DNA of 15,048 nt from positions 1-15,048 of the forward strand of contig JAQGPE010000178.1 of the NCBI GenBank assembly GCA_028293225.1. The letters run 5' to 3'. Positions 1 through 8,116 of the stretch are shown piece by piece. Under the pieces are notes generated by a model. The model saw nothing but the letters and a program-made list of their open reading frames with translations. It was not told the origin of the DNA and made no database searches. The DNA comes from Akkermansiaceae bacterium. Lineage in GTDB: Bacteria; Verrucomicrobiota; Verrucomicrobiia; Verrucomicrobiales; Akkermansiaceae. A program made the position numbers and the translations under genes. Position 1 is the first letter of the stretch. Every line of letters starts with the position of its first letter.

Positions 1-1
1 C

Positions 2-3000
2 CTTCAACACCAGTTCGCCGGATCCGGGAATCCCAAGCGCCAGATCGAGCCCGCCGACCAGCAGCAGGGCATTACCCAGACCGTCGACCGTCACGCTGCC
101 GGTCGGGTCGACCTTCAGACCGCCTGAGCCTTCGACCAGCCAGACCGAGCCGTGGCCCATGATGTCGCCGGTCACGTTCATGCCGTAAACCGCGCCACCA
201 CCGGAAGTACCGGCATCGAAGATCAGCAGGTCCCCGCCGGCCGTGAAGTCGCCGATGGTCACGATCTGGTTGCCGTCGTTGAAGAGGATCGTGCGACCCT
301 GGGTGTCGCCGCTCAGCTCGCCGACCACGATCTTCGAGCCGGTCTTCTGCAGGATGTTGCCGGCCGCCTTGAGATTGAGCTTCGTGGCGTTGAGCACATC
401 GCCGAGCGAGATGGCTCCGGCGGAGTCGAGCGCCAGATTGTGGAGTTGCGCGGCGATCGATTTAAAATCGAGCGACCCCGCCTTGAGCGTGGCGTCAGCT
501 CCGAGCGTCACGTCGTCGTTATAGAGCTGGGCGCCGGTGGTGGTGATCGAGCCGCCGTCGATCTGGGTGGTGCCCGGGGCGTCGGTGGTCAGGCTGACCA
601 AAGCCGTGCCGGAGCCGACCGCGCCGCCGAAGCGGGTGTCGATCGCATTCACGACCACCGCGGAGGAGCCGTCGAGCCTGGCGCCGAAGTTCACGCCCGC
701 GCCGGTGAAGAGAGTCGCCGGACCGCTGAGAACCACGTCATCCCCGTAGGTCTGGTTGCCTGTTGTGTGAACTCCCGGGCCCTGAATCAGCGTGCTGCCT
801 GTCGCATCGGTCGTCAGGCTGGTCAGCGCCGTGGTGCCGCCAACCGTCCCGCCGAAGGTCGTGGTGGTCGCATTGACCGTGGTGTCCGAAGCCCCGTCGA
901 GCGTGCTGCCGAAGGTCACCGCCGCGCCATTGAAGACGCTGGTCGCGCTGCCGAGCGTCACGGCGTCGTGGTAGGTCTGGGAACCGGTGGTCGAAACCAG
1001 GCCGCCGACGGTCGTGGTGCCGGCCGCGTCGGTGGTCAGGCTGGTTAGTGCTGTTGAACCGCCGACCGCTCCGCTGAACAGAGTCGTGACCGCATTGATC
1101 GTCGTGGCGGAGGCGCCATCGAGCGTCGCCGCGAAGGTGATCGCGCTGCCGGTGAAGACGGAGACCGGTGCGCCGAGAGTGACCGTGTCGCCATAGACCT
1201 GCACGCCGCTGGTGGTGATGCCGCCGCCGTTGACGGCCGTGGTGCCGCCCGCATCCGTGGTCAGGCTGGCAAGGGCGACATTGCCGCCGGCCGCACCGGA
1301 AAAGGTGGTCGCACCCGCGGAGTTGACCGTCAGCCCAAAGCCGCCGTCCACCGCGCCGCCGAACCGGGCGCTGCCGCCGGTGATCGTCGCATTCGAAACC
1401 AGAACCACATCCTGGCTAAAGAGGATGTCCCCCGCCGCCGTGCTGCCGGTGGTGAGGTCCGACGCCAGGGTGATGGGGCCGATGCCGGAGTTCAGGGAAA
1501 TCGCATCACCGGTGGTGGTGATGCCGGTGACGCCGTCGACCGTGCCGACGGTGTAGCCGAGGCTGTTGGTGAAGCTCAGCGAGCCGTCCAGATTTGCCGC
1601 CAGTGTGCCGACATTGTTGCCGGCGTTCAGCAGGGTGAACGAACCTCCCGCCGTGCTGCCGAGCCGCAGGCCCGCTGCGCGGATCGAGCCGGTCAGATTG
1701 GTGGCCACGCCATGGTTGGTGAAGGCCACCGCCGCCAGATTCAGGCCGCCGCCATCCGCGCCGGAGATGAAGTCGGTGATATCGCCGCCCGCCGCGAAAT
1801 CGAAGACGTCGACCGCGCTGCCGCCGGAGCGCAACTGCGAGAACTGATTGAAGCCGACGCCCAGCAGCGAACCGGCGTTGGTGCCGGTGATCGACCAGGT
1901 ATCCGCGACCGCCGTGCCCATGATGGTGTTGGTCCCGCCCGCGCCGTCGACCGAGTCGATGTTCGAGAAGGCGATGCCCAGGCCATTGCCGGCGCGGCTG
2001 CCGGTGACGGTGAAGAGGTCGTCGCCGGAGGTCAGGGTGATCGAGTTCGTGCCAGTGGAGCCATCGACGATCTCGATGTTGGCAAGCGCGATGCCCGCAG
2101 TGGTTGCGGCTCCGGTACCGGTGACGGTCAGGCTGTCATTGCCCGCCGTCAGCACCACCGTGTCGCTGCCACCGAGCGCATCGACCTGGGTGAGGTTGGT
2201 GAAGTTCAGTGCCCCGAAAACCCCCGTGCCGCTGCCGGTGACCGTGAAGAGATCGTTGCCGCCCGTCAGCGTGAGCAGGGCCGTGCTGACGGTCTCGAAA
2301 TTCGACTCGGTGACCCCTGCGACCGTGTTGGTGGCGCCGTCGAAAGCGCCCGCGGTGCTGTTCACCAGCGTGTCGCTGCCGGCCATGCCGTCCACCTGGG
2401 TGAGGCTGATGAAGTTCAGCGCGCCAAAGGTGCCGGTGTTCGAACCAGTGACGGTGAACAGATCGTCTCCGATCGTCAGGTTCAGCCTGGCGGTGTCGAT
2501 GATCTCGAAGTTCGTCTGGGTCACACCCGCGACCGAATTGGTGGAGCCTTCGAAAGCCAGCGCGGTGCCGTTGACCAGCGTGTCGCTGCCACCCGCGCCA
2601 TCGACCCGATCGAGATTCGTGAAGGCCACGCCGCTGCCGGTTCCGGCCCGCGTGCCGGTGACGGTGAAGGAATCGTTTCCGCCAGTGAGGACCGTGGTAT
2701 TCACCCCCGCCAGTCCGTCGACGGAGCTGAGGCCCGTGTAATTGAGGCCCGCGAAAGTGCCGGTCCCCGCGCCGGTCAGGGCGAAGGAATCATCCCCGGC
2801 GGTCAGGTTCAGCAGAGCGGTGTTGACTGTCTCGAAGTTCGTCTCCGTCACCCCGCTGACCGAAAGCGTGGCGGCCTCGAAAGCGAGCGCCGTGCCGTTC
2901 ACCAGCGTGTCGCTTCCGGCCAGGCCATCGACCTGGGTGAGGTTGGTGAAGTTCAGACCGCCAAAGGTTCCGGCATTCGCCCCGGTCACGGTGAAGAGGT

Positions 3001-6000
3001 CGTCGCCAGTGGTCAGGTTGAGCAGCGCCGTGCTGACAGTCTCGAAGTTGGTCTGAGTGATGCCCGAGACCGAGTTGGCTGCGCCGTCGTAAGCCAGGGC
3101 CGTGCCGTTGACCAGAAGATCGGCGCCGCCAAGGCCGTCCACGCTGGTGACACCCGTGAAATTCGTCGCCAGGTAGGTGCCGCTGTTGGCACCAGTGACG
3201 GTGAAAGTATCAGCCCCGCCAGTCAGCGCCAGCAGTGCGGTATTGACCGTCTCGAAGCCCGCCGCGGTGACTCCCGCCGCGGAGTTCGTCCCCGCATTGT
3301 AAACCGTCCCACTGTTGTTGACGAAGAGGTCGCTACCGCCGAGGGCATCCACGCTGGTCAGACCCGTGTAGCTCAGGCCCGCGAAGGTCCCGGTGCCCGC
3401 TCCGGTCAGAGCGAAGGAATCGTCTCCCCCGGTCAGATTCAGCAGCGCGGTGTTCACCGTCTGGAAGTTCGTTTCCGTCACCCCGTTGACCGAGAGGGTC
3501 GAGGCTTCGAAGGCCAGGACCGTGCCGTTGACCAGGGTATTGCTCCCCGCCAGGCCGTCGACCTGGGTGAGGTTGGTGAAGTTCAGCGTCCCAAAGGTGC
3601 CGGCATTCAATCCGGTCACCGTGAAGAGATCGTCGCCCGCGGTGAGATTGAGCAGGGCGGTGCTGACGGTCTCGAAGTTGGTCCCGGTGATCCCCGCGAC
3701 CGAGGTCGTGGCGCCGTCGAAGGCCAGCGCGGTGCTGTTGACCAGCGTATCGGTTCCGCCCAAGCCATCGACATCGGTGACCCCGCTGTAGCTGGTGCCG
3801 AGGAAGGTTCCAGTGCCCGCCCCCGTGACGGTGAAGAGATCGTTGCCGCCGGTCAGGGAGATCAGGGCGCTCTGGACATTCTCGAAATTCGCCGCCGTGA
3901 TTCCCGCGACCGAGGTCGTTCCGCCGTTGAAGGCCAGTCCGCTGTTGTTGACCAGCGTGTCGGTTCCGGCAAGACCGTCCACGGTGGTGAGACCGGTGAA
4001 ATTCTGCGCGCCAAAGGTTCCCGCGCCAGCGCCGGTGACCGTGAAAAGATCATCGCCGCCGGTGAGATTGAGCAGTGCGGTGTTGATCGTTTCGAAGCCC
4101 GTCACCGAAACTCCGGCAACGCTGCTGGTGGCTCCGTCAAAAGCGCCGGCGGTGTTGTTGTTCGCGACGCTCCCTGCGCCTGCGCCGATCGCCGAATCCA
4201 GATTGGTGAAAGCAATTCCGCTGGCCGTACCGGCCCGGGTACCGGTGACCGAGAAGACGTCCCCGGGGCTGAATACATGCACGGAATTGGTCCCCCCGAG
4301 TCCATCGACATGAGTCACTCCATAATAGTTGACTCCCGCCATGCTGCTGGAAGTGCCACCATAAACCTCGTAGTCATCATCTCCCGCGGTCAGTGTCAGG
4401 AACGATGTGACGATCTTGTCAAAGCTGGTCTCGCTCACGCCGCCAGCCGACTGGGTGGCCGCCGAGAAGGCGCCGCCGGACTGATTGATAAAAATATCGT
4501 TCCCGGCAAGACCGTCGACGTGGGTCAGGCCGGTGTAGTTTATACCGAGGAAGGTGGAGGTCCCCGGTCCGTCGATGATGATCAGATCGTCGCTCGTAGT
4601 GAGATCGAGCAGCGCGGTGTTGACGGTTTCGAAATGACTGACTGCGACTCCGGAAACGCTGTTGGTCGCAGCGCTGAATGCACCCGCGGTCAGGTTCGAA
4701 AGCGCATCGTTCCCGCCCAGGCCGTCGACCGTACTCAGCCCGGTATAGGCCTGGCCGCTGAAGGTGCCGGCATTCGCACCGGTTACGGAGAAGGCGTCAT
4801 CGCCCGTCGAGAGATTCAGCAGGCTGGTTTGGACGGTGGTGAAATTCACGGCCGAAACCCCGCCAACCGCCACCGCTACGCCGTCGAAAGCCGTTCCGGT
4901 GGAGTTGATCAGGATGTCGCTGCCGCCGCCCCCGGCGACCTTATCCAGATCCGTGAACGCAATGCCCAGGCCGGAGCCGGTCCTCGTTCCGGTGACCGTA
5001 AAAGAGTCGTTGCCCGCGGTCAGCACCACTTCGTTGGTCCCGCCCAGGCTGTTGACCGTCGTCAGGCCGGTGAAGTTCTGGCCGGAGAAAGTGCCCGCAT
5101 TCGCGCCGGTCACGATGAAGACGTCATCCGTCCCGCTCAGATTGAGTTCCGCAGTCTGGATGGTCGCAAAGCCGATGACCTCCACCCCGGCAACCGTGTC
5201 GGTCGGGGCGTCGTAGGCCGCACCGCTGGTGTTGACCAGCGAGTCGAGGCCGCCGTTGCCATCGATTGAGTGGATGGAGGAAAACGAAATTCCGCTGCCT
5301 GAGCCGGCATTGGCGCCAGTGACGGTGAAAGTTTCATCGCCCCCGGTCAGCACCACCGCGTTCGTGCCGCCCAGTCCGTCGACGTTCGTCACGTTGCTGA
5401 CGGTCACGGAGCCGAAAGAGATCGCGTTGGCGGCGGTGACATTCACCGTGTCGTTGCCGCTGGTCAGGTTGACCGTGTTGGCTCCGCCCGCCAGATCGAT
5501 CGCGATGTTGTTCGCCGGAGTGGTCGTGAACGCGACCGTGTCGTCGCCGGCCCCGCCGGTGGCCGTGGCGCCCAGCGCCGAGAGCACCGATCCTCCGGCG
5601 CCGAAAGTGAGCACGCCTCCTTCGGACTGGCCGAAATTCAGCGAGACGGCCCCGAGGGTGGCGATGCTGTCATTGACCGTAATGTCGTTGCCGGCCGAAA
5701 GGGTGATGGCCCCGGCGACCACGCTGGAAATGCCCGCATCGACCTTGATGTCGTGCCCGGCGGTCAGATTGATGCCGCCGGTCAGGGTGTTGGTGATCGC
5801 GCCGCTGACGAGGATGTCGTGACCGGCATCCAGCGTCAGGCTGAAGAGGCTGGCATAGGCCAGCGGGTCGGCAACGGTGATGTCGGTGGTGGCGGCCAGC
5901 GTCAGATTGCTGGTGAGCAGCAGCCCGGCTACCGCGCCGGTGGTGATCACGCTGTTGGCGCCGGGGAAATCGAGCGTCGCGCTGTCGAGATCCGCAGCCG

Positions 6001-7288
6001 TGGCGATATCGTTGTTGGTTCCGTCGCCGGCGATGTCCGGGTTGCTGGCCTGGATCGTGATGTTGGCCGGGTCCAGCAACAGGCTGCCCTTCTCTCCCGA
6101 AGCCGAGGTGAGGTCGGCGTCGCCGCGGAAGTCGAGATACTCCTTGCCGGAAACTTCGGCGCTTCCTCCTGCTCCATGGCCCGCGCCCTTGGCGCTGATC
6201 GAGCCTTGGTAGGAGGTCGCACCGTCCGACCAGACGACCACCTGGCCGCCCTTGCCGTTTTCGGTGGCGTCGGCCTTGATGGTCGCGCCTTTCTCGACGC
6301 GGGTGGCCTTGGAGTTGGCGATGGAGGCGTCCTTGCCGTGCAGGCCGCCACCGATCTTCACCGTGCCGCCCGCCTTGGGGCCGCTGGCGTCAATGGTCGA
6401 GCTGGCTTTCACATCGACGGTGCGGCCGCTCAGGGCCACGTCGCCACCCTTGTCGCCCTTCACCGCCTTGATCGCCCCGGAATGAACCACGCTGCCTTCG
6501 GTGCCGGCATTCAGATAAACCCCGCCGCCGGGGCGGATCTGGATGTTGTTCACCCCTGTTCCGCCGGTATTCATGGCGTACTGGTAGGGGTTGCCGCCGT
6601 TGTGATGGAGATCGTCCTGGATCGCCTTGATCGTCCCGGAATTCACCACCTTATCGCCGCGGGAAGAGGACTTCACCTCGACATAGACATGCTCGTCGGA
6701 GGCCTTGCGCAGCACGATTTCCCCGCCTGCGGCGAGACCGGCGTTGCCGTTATGCGCCTCGATACTCCCGGCGTTGGTAACGTTCCTTCCCAATAGAAAG
6801 ACATCGCCTTCGCGGGCCAGAATAGCACCCTTGTTAACAATCGACGCTTCCGAAGCACCGGAGAAAACCAGATTGCCATTGGCGACAAAGGCGTCGTTGG
6901 ACGTATTCAGCGTGGAACCGATGAAACCGTGGGTGTCGATGATGCCGGTGTTCCCGACCAGGATGCCGTTCTCGTTGATCAGCGCGACCTTCCCGTTGGA
7001 AATCAGGGTGCCGAGGAGTTCGGAAGGCATCGTGCCGACCACCCGGTTCAGCGTTGCGGCATTCGCGCCGGGCTGCAGGATCTGGGTCAGCTGGTTGGCG
7101 CCGATCGAGAAACTATCCCAGTTGATGACCGTTTTCGTCGAGCCAGTGACCACGCTGAGGATATCCCCGTCCTGGGTGATCGTTGCGGAACCCACCGTCA
7201 CATTTCCACCGGCCGGATTGGCCGAAGAAGTCTGAAAAATGGCTGTTAGTACAAGGAATGCACCGGAAATCGGTAATACTTCTTTCAT
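2..7288 (-). CDS. Giant two-partner-secretion (filamentous haemagglutinin-type) exoprotein, C-terminus beyond the window
   Basis: An open frame of at least 2,429 codons starts at ATG 7288 and meets no stop before the left edge. Residues 1-23 look like a signal peptide (hydrophobic stretch, cleavage after SSA). Residues of about 24-300 match the TPS secretion domain of FHA-like proteins: GGNVTVGSATI, INWDSFSIG, NGKVALINENGILVG, then IRPGGGVYLNAG near 250 and LLLDPANITI near 400. Residues of about 615-1800 are Asp/Gly/Thr-rich tandem repeats (39- and 70-residue spacing). Residues of about 1990-2255 hold repeats of 74-75 residues with the motif SLTTDAxGTT. No cysteine was seen, as is usual for secreted beta-helix shafts. 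The family is exported through an outer-membrane TpsB (Omp85-type) pore, and no such partner is visible here. The likely role is a surface or released adhesin, inferred from the family. The start is supported by the signal peptide, although no Shine-Dalgarno precedes it. Confidence 0.9.
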   Translation of the reverse strand, partial: MKEVLPISGAFLVLTAIFQTSSANPAGGNVTVGSATITQDGDILSVVTGSTKTVINWDSFSIGANQLTQILQPGANAATLNRVVGTMPSELLGTLISNGKVALINENGILVGNTGIIDTHGFIGSTLNTSNDAFVANGNLVFSGASEASIVNKGAILAREGDVFLLGRNVTNAGSIEAHNGNAGLAAGGEIVLRKASDEHVYVEVKSSSRGDKVVNSGTIKAIQDDLHHNGGNPYQYAMNTGGTGVNNIQIRPGGGVYLNAGTEGSVVHSGAIKAVKGDKGGDVALSGRTVDVKASSTIDASGPKAGGTVKIGGGLHGKDASIANSKATRVEKGATIKADATENGKGGQVVVWSDGATSYQGSISAKGAGHGAGGSAEVSGKEYLDFRGDADLTSASGEKGSLLLDPANITIQASNPDIAGDGTNNDIATAADLDSATLDFPGANSVITTGAVAGLLLTSNLTLAATTDITVADPLAYASLFSLTLDAGHDILVSGAITNTLTGGINLTAGHDIKVDAGISSVVAGAITLSAGNDITVNDSIATLGAVSLNFGQSEGGVLTFGAGGSVLSALGATATGGAGDDTVAFTTTPANNIAIDLAGGANTVNLTSGNDTVNVTAANAISFGSVTVSNVTNVDGLGGTNAVVLTGGDETFTVTGANAGSGSGISFSSIHSIDGNGGLDSLVNTSGAAYDAPTDTVAGVEVIGFATIQTAELNLSGTDDVFIVTGANAGTFSGQNFTGLTTVNSLGGTNEVVLTAGNDSFTVTGTRTGSGLGIAFTDLDKVAGGGGSDILINSTGTAFDGVAVAVGGVSAVNFTTVQTSLLNLSTGDDAFSVTGANAGTFSGQAYTGLSTVDGLGGNDALSNLTAGAFSAATNSVSGVAVSHFETVNTALLDLTTSDDLIIIDGPGTSTFLGINYTGLTHVDGLAGNDIFINQSGGAFSAATQSAGGVSETSFDKIVTSFLTLTAGDDDYEVYGGTSSSMAGVNYYGVTHVDGLGGTNSVHVFSPGDVFSVTGTRAGTASGIAFTNLDSAIGAGAGSVANNNTAGAFDGATSSVAGVSVTGFETINTALLNLTGGDDLFTVTGAGAGTFGAQNFTGLTTVDGLAGTDTLVNNSGLAFNGGTTSVAGITAANFENVQSALISLTGGNDLFTVTGAGTGTFLGTSYSGVTDVDGLGGTDTLVNSTALAFDGATTSVAGITGTNFETVSTALLNLTAGDDLFTVTGLNAGTFGTLNFTNLTQVDGLAGSNTLVNGTVLAFEASTLSVNGVTETNFQTVNTALLNLTGGDDSFALTGAGTGTFAGLSYTGLTSVDALGGSDLFVNNSGTVYNAGTNSAAGVTAAGFETVNTALLALTGGADTFTVTGANSGTYLATNFTGVTSVDGLGGADLLVNGTALAYDGAANSVSGITQTNFETVSTALLNLTTGDDLFTVTGANAGTFGGLNFTNLTQVDGLAGSDTLVNGTALAFEAATLSVSGVTETNFETVNTALLNLTAGDDSFALTGAGTGTFAGLNYTGLSSVDGLAGVNTTVLTGGNDSFTVTGTRAGTGSGVAFTNLDRVDGAGGSDTLVNGTALAFEGSTNSVAGVTQTNFEIIDTARLNLTIGDDLFTVTGSNTGTFGALNFISLTQVDGMAGSDTLVNSTAGAFDGATNTVAGVTESNFETVSTALLTLTGGNDLFTVTGSGTGVFGALNFTNLTQVDALGGSDTVVLTAGNDSLTVTGTGAATTAGIALANIEIVDGSTGTNSITLTSGDDLFTVTGSRAGNGLGIAFSNIDSVDGAGGTNTIMGTAVADTWSITGTNAGSLLGVGFNQFSQLRSGGSAVDVFDFAAGGDITDFISGADGGGLNLAAVAFTNHGVATNLTGSIRAAGLRLGSTAGGSFTLLNAGNNVGTLAANLDGSLSFTNSLGYTVGTVDGVTGITTTGDAISLNSGIGPITLASDLTTGSTAAGDILFSQDVVLVSNATITGGSARFGGAVDGGFGLTVNSAGATTFSGAAGGNVALASLTTDAGGTTAVNGGGITTSGVQVYGDTVTLGAPVSVFTGSAITFAATLDGASATTINAVTTLFSGAVGGSTALTSLTTDAAGTTTVGGLVSTTGSQTYHDAVTLGSATSVFNGAAVTFGSTLDGASDTTVNATTTTFGGTVGGTTALTSLTTDATGSTLIQGPGVHTTGNQTYGDDVVLSGPATLFTGAGVNFGARLDGSSAVVVNAIDTRFGGAVGSGTALVSLTTDAPGTTQIDGGSITTTGAQLYNDDVTLGADATLKAGSLDFKSIAAQLHNLALDSAGAISLGDVLNATKLNLKAAGNILQKTGSKIVVGELSGDTQGRTILFNDGNQIVTIGDFTAGGDLLIFDAGTSGGGAVYGMNVTGDIMGHGSVWLVEGSGGLKVDPTGSVTVDGLGNALLLVGGLDLALGIPGSGELVLK
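525..1420 (-). repeat. Second repeat array of 74-75 residue units in the exoprotein
   Basis: Corresponding codons (the Gln of the TTGxQxYxDxVTLG motif) lie at 525, 750, 975 and 1197, with a weaker equivalent near 1419, giving intervals of 225, 225, 222 and about 222 bp. Each unit reads roughly TGxQTYxDxVTLG, then F(N/T)GxxVxFGxxLDG, then T(T/R)FGGxVGxxTALxSLTTDA. This pattern is common in FHA-like beta-strand-repeat proteins and indicates one long beta-helix module per unit. The unit nearest the left edge decays into non-repetitive sequence (about residues 2255-2429). Confidence 0.8.
1893..5459 (-). repeat. Two-length tandem repeat array (39- and 70-residue units) in the exoprotein shaft
   Basis: Each unit carries a landmark coding for LTxGDDxFTVTG. 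Counting that landmark on the plus strand gives positions 5442, 5325, 5115, 4998, 4788, 4578, 4368, 4251, 4041, 3831, 3621, 3411, 3201, 2991, 2781, 2664, 2454, 2244, 2127, 2010 and 1893. Every interval is exactly 117 bp (7 times) or 210 bp (13 times). The difference, 93 bp or 31 residues, is an extra cassette of the type LVNGTALAFEGSTNSVAG followed by xTNFETVxTALLNLT. Units separated by 117 bp mostly read GGTN before the landmark and TRAGxGxGIAFTNLD after it. Those separated by 210 bp mostly read GG(S/T)DTLVN before it and AGTFGxxNFTGLT at the end. Confidence 0.9.
2781..4041 (-). repeat. 630-bp higher-order duplication (two sets of three 210-bp units)
   Basis: Within the array, the units around 2781, 2991 and 3201 resemble those around 3411, 3621 and 3831, offset by 630 bp, more than they resemble their direct neighbours. 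The shared diagnostic variants are DDSFALTGAGTGTFAGL at landmarks 2781 and 3411 (other units have FTVTG), the preceding LSVxGVTETNF, and FGxLNFTNLTQVDGLAGS. This points to duplication of a three-unit block followed by point divergence. Identity was judged by eye; a self dot-plot would define the edges. Confidence 0.75.
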
Positions 7289-7480
7289 CGCGGGAAGGGT
7301 AGGAGGAGGCTCTATCCGCTAATAAAGTCCGCCCCGCCTATAACGCATTCGGGCCTGTCCAGTCGAGAAAATATTACGTGGATTCCCTAGCAATGCCTGA
7401 GATTTCCCGGCTTGCATACGCTCCCGGAAACGGCTTGCCCCGCCCCCGCCGATGTGGCAACAAGCTCCGGCGAAACACCC
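7289..7480. promoter_or_regulatory. Divergent intergenic region between the exoprotein and the membrane/kinase gene cluster
   Basis: These 192 bp must carry the promoters for both directions. A weak sigma70-like pair for the exoprotein is TCGACT (7366-7361) and TATAGG (7342-7337) on the minus strand, 18 bp apart and 48 bp upstream of the ATG. It is a guess by eye. No convincing pair was found for the plus-strand gene. The exoprotein leader is pyrimidine-rich and contains CCTCCTCCT (7309-7301), so it has no Shine-Dalgarno sequence. No clear operator palindrome was seen. Confidence 0.35.
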
Positions 7481-8116
7481 ATGTCGTCGGCCGTTTCAAA
7501 AATCCTCCCCATGGCCGGTTTCGGTCTTCTGGGCCTGCTTCCCGCCATGGCGGGAACCTGGCTGTGGACCCGCCACGGGGTGGAAGCAGAGGCGGCAAAA
7601 GCCCGCCGGGATGCCCAGGCTGGTGAAGCCGTGATGCGCCTGTCCGCCGGAAATTTGAGCGCCACCCTGCAGTTTCAGAACGCTGTGCGCGATGCCGAGC
7701 TGAAGACCGCCACCGCCTTTCTCAGCAGCCGCCAGCAAGCGGAAAGCGGGAAGAACGCCGGGGAAAATGAGCGCCTCGCCGCCGAGAAAAAGGCCGCCGA
7801 TGAGGTCGAGGAAACGCTGACAGTGATGGCCGCCAGGATGCCCGCCTACAGCGCCGAAGCCGGCTTCCTGAAGGACGAGGCGCGCACCGCCGCCAAGCTG
7901 GCCGACGCGACCTGGCCCGCATTGAAAACGACCGCCGAGGCACTGCAGACCCGCCTGTCCGCGCCGGTGCAGCAAAAGGATCTTCCGGCCCTGGAATCGG
8001 ATGTGAAGGGCTTCGAACAGAAGCTCGCCCCGGGCGTGCTACCGGAGCCCCAGGAGTGGGAACAGGAGGCGAAATCGCTACTGGAGGACTGGCACCGCAA
8101 GGTGACCGGAGCATGA
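7481..8116 (+). CDS. Membrane-anchored helical protein of unknown function (gene A)
   Basis: This is a 211-residue protein. Residues of about 9-29 form one membrane-spanning or uncleaved signal-anchor helix (GFGLLGLLPAMAGTWLW). The rest is charged and Ala/Glu/Lys-rich, predicted helical and partly coiled-coil (about 35-205), with no catalytic motif and no cysteine. ATG 7481 is preferred over an in-frame TTG at 7412 because it puts the hydrophobic helix next to the N-terminus, as in its neighbour. No Shine-Dalgarno is visible. Its TGA overlaps the ATG of the next gene by 4 bp (ATGA), so the two are probably translationally coupled and their products may act together. I do not recognise the family. 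An accessory or scaffold subunit of the downstream kinase is an inference from context only. Confidence 0.8.
   Translation: MSSAVSKILPMAGFGLLGLLPAMAGTWLWTRHGVEAEAAKARRDAQAGEAVMRLSAGNLSATLQFQNAVRDAELKTATAFLSSRQQAESGKNAGENERLAAEKKAADEVEETLTVMAARMPAYSAEAGFLKDEARTAAKLADATWPALKTTAEALQTRLSAPVQQKDLPALESDVKGFEQKLAPGVLPEPQEWEQEAKSLLEDWHRKVTGA
8099..8104 (+). promoter_or_regulatory. Shine-Dalgarno-like site of gene B
   Basis: AAGGTG lies 8 nt upstream of ATG 8113, inside the end of gene A. It is the only reasonable Shine-Dalgarno-like sequence in front of any of the starts in this window. It supports ATG 8113 over an earlier in-frame GTG at 8056, which would add 19 residues ahead of the membrane helix. 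Confidence 0.4.

Noticed and set aside
1712..5269. Plus-strand open frame of 1,185 codons
   Set aside because: It lies antisense in exact codon register with the exoprotein, is low-complexity (Arg/Gly/Val/Glu), and has no domain. It stays open because the minus-strand gene avoids TTA, CTA and TCA codons. The same applies to plus-strand frames at 152-1048, 5753-6796 and 6929-7249.
1893..5459. CRISPR-like or satellite array because of regular spacing
   Set aside because: The periodicity is in-frame protein repetition within one coding sequence. Units diverge throughout, with no conserved repeat and unique-spacer alternation.
7412..7480. TTG start extending gene A by 23 residues
   Set aside because: The extension has no Shine-Dalgarno and would bury the membrane helix. 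ATG 7481 gives a normal N-terminal anchor like gene B's.
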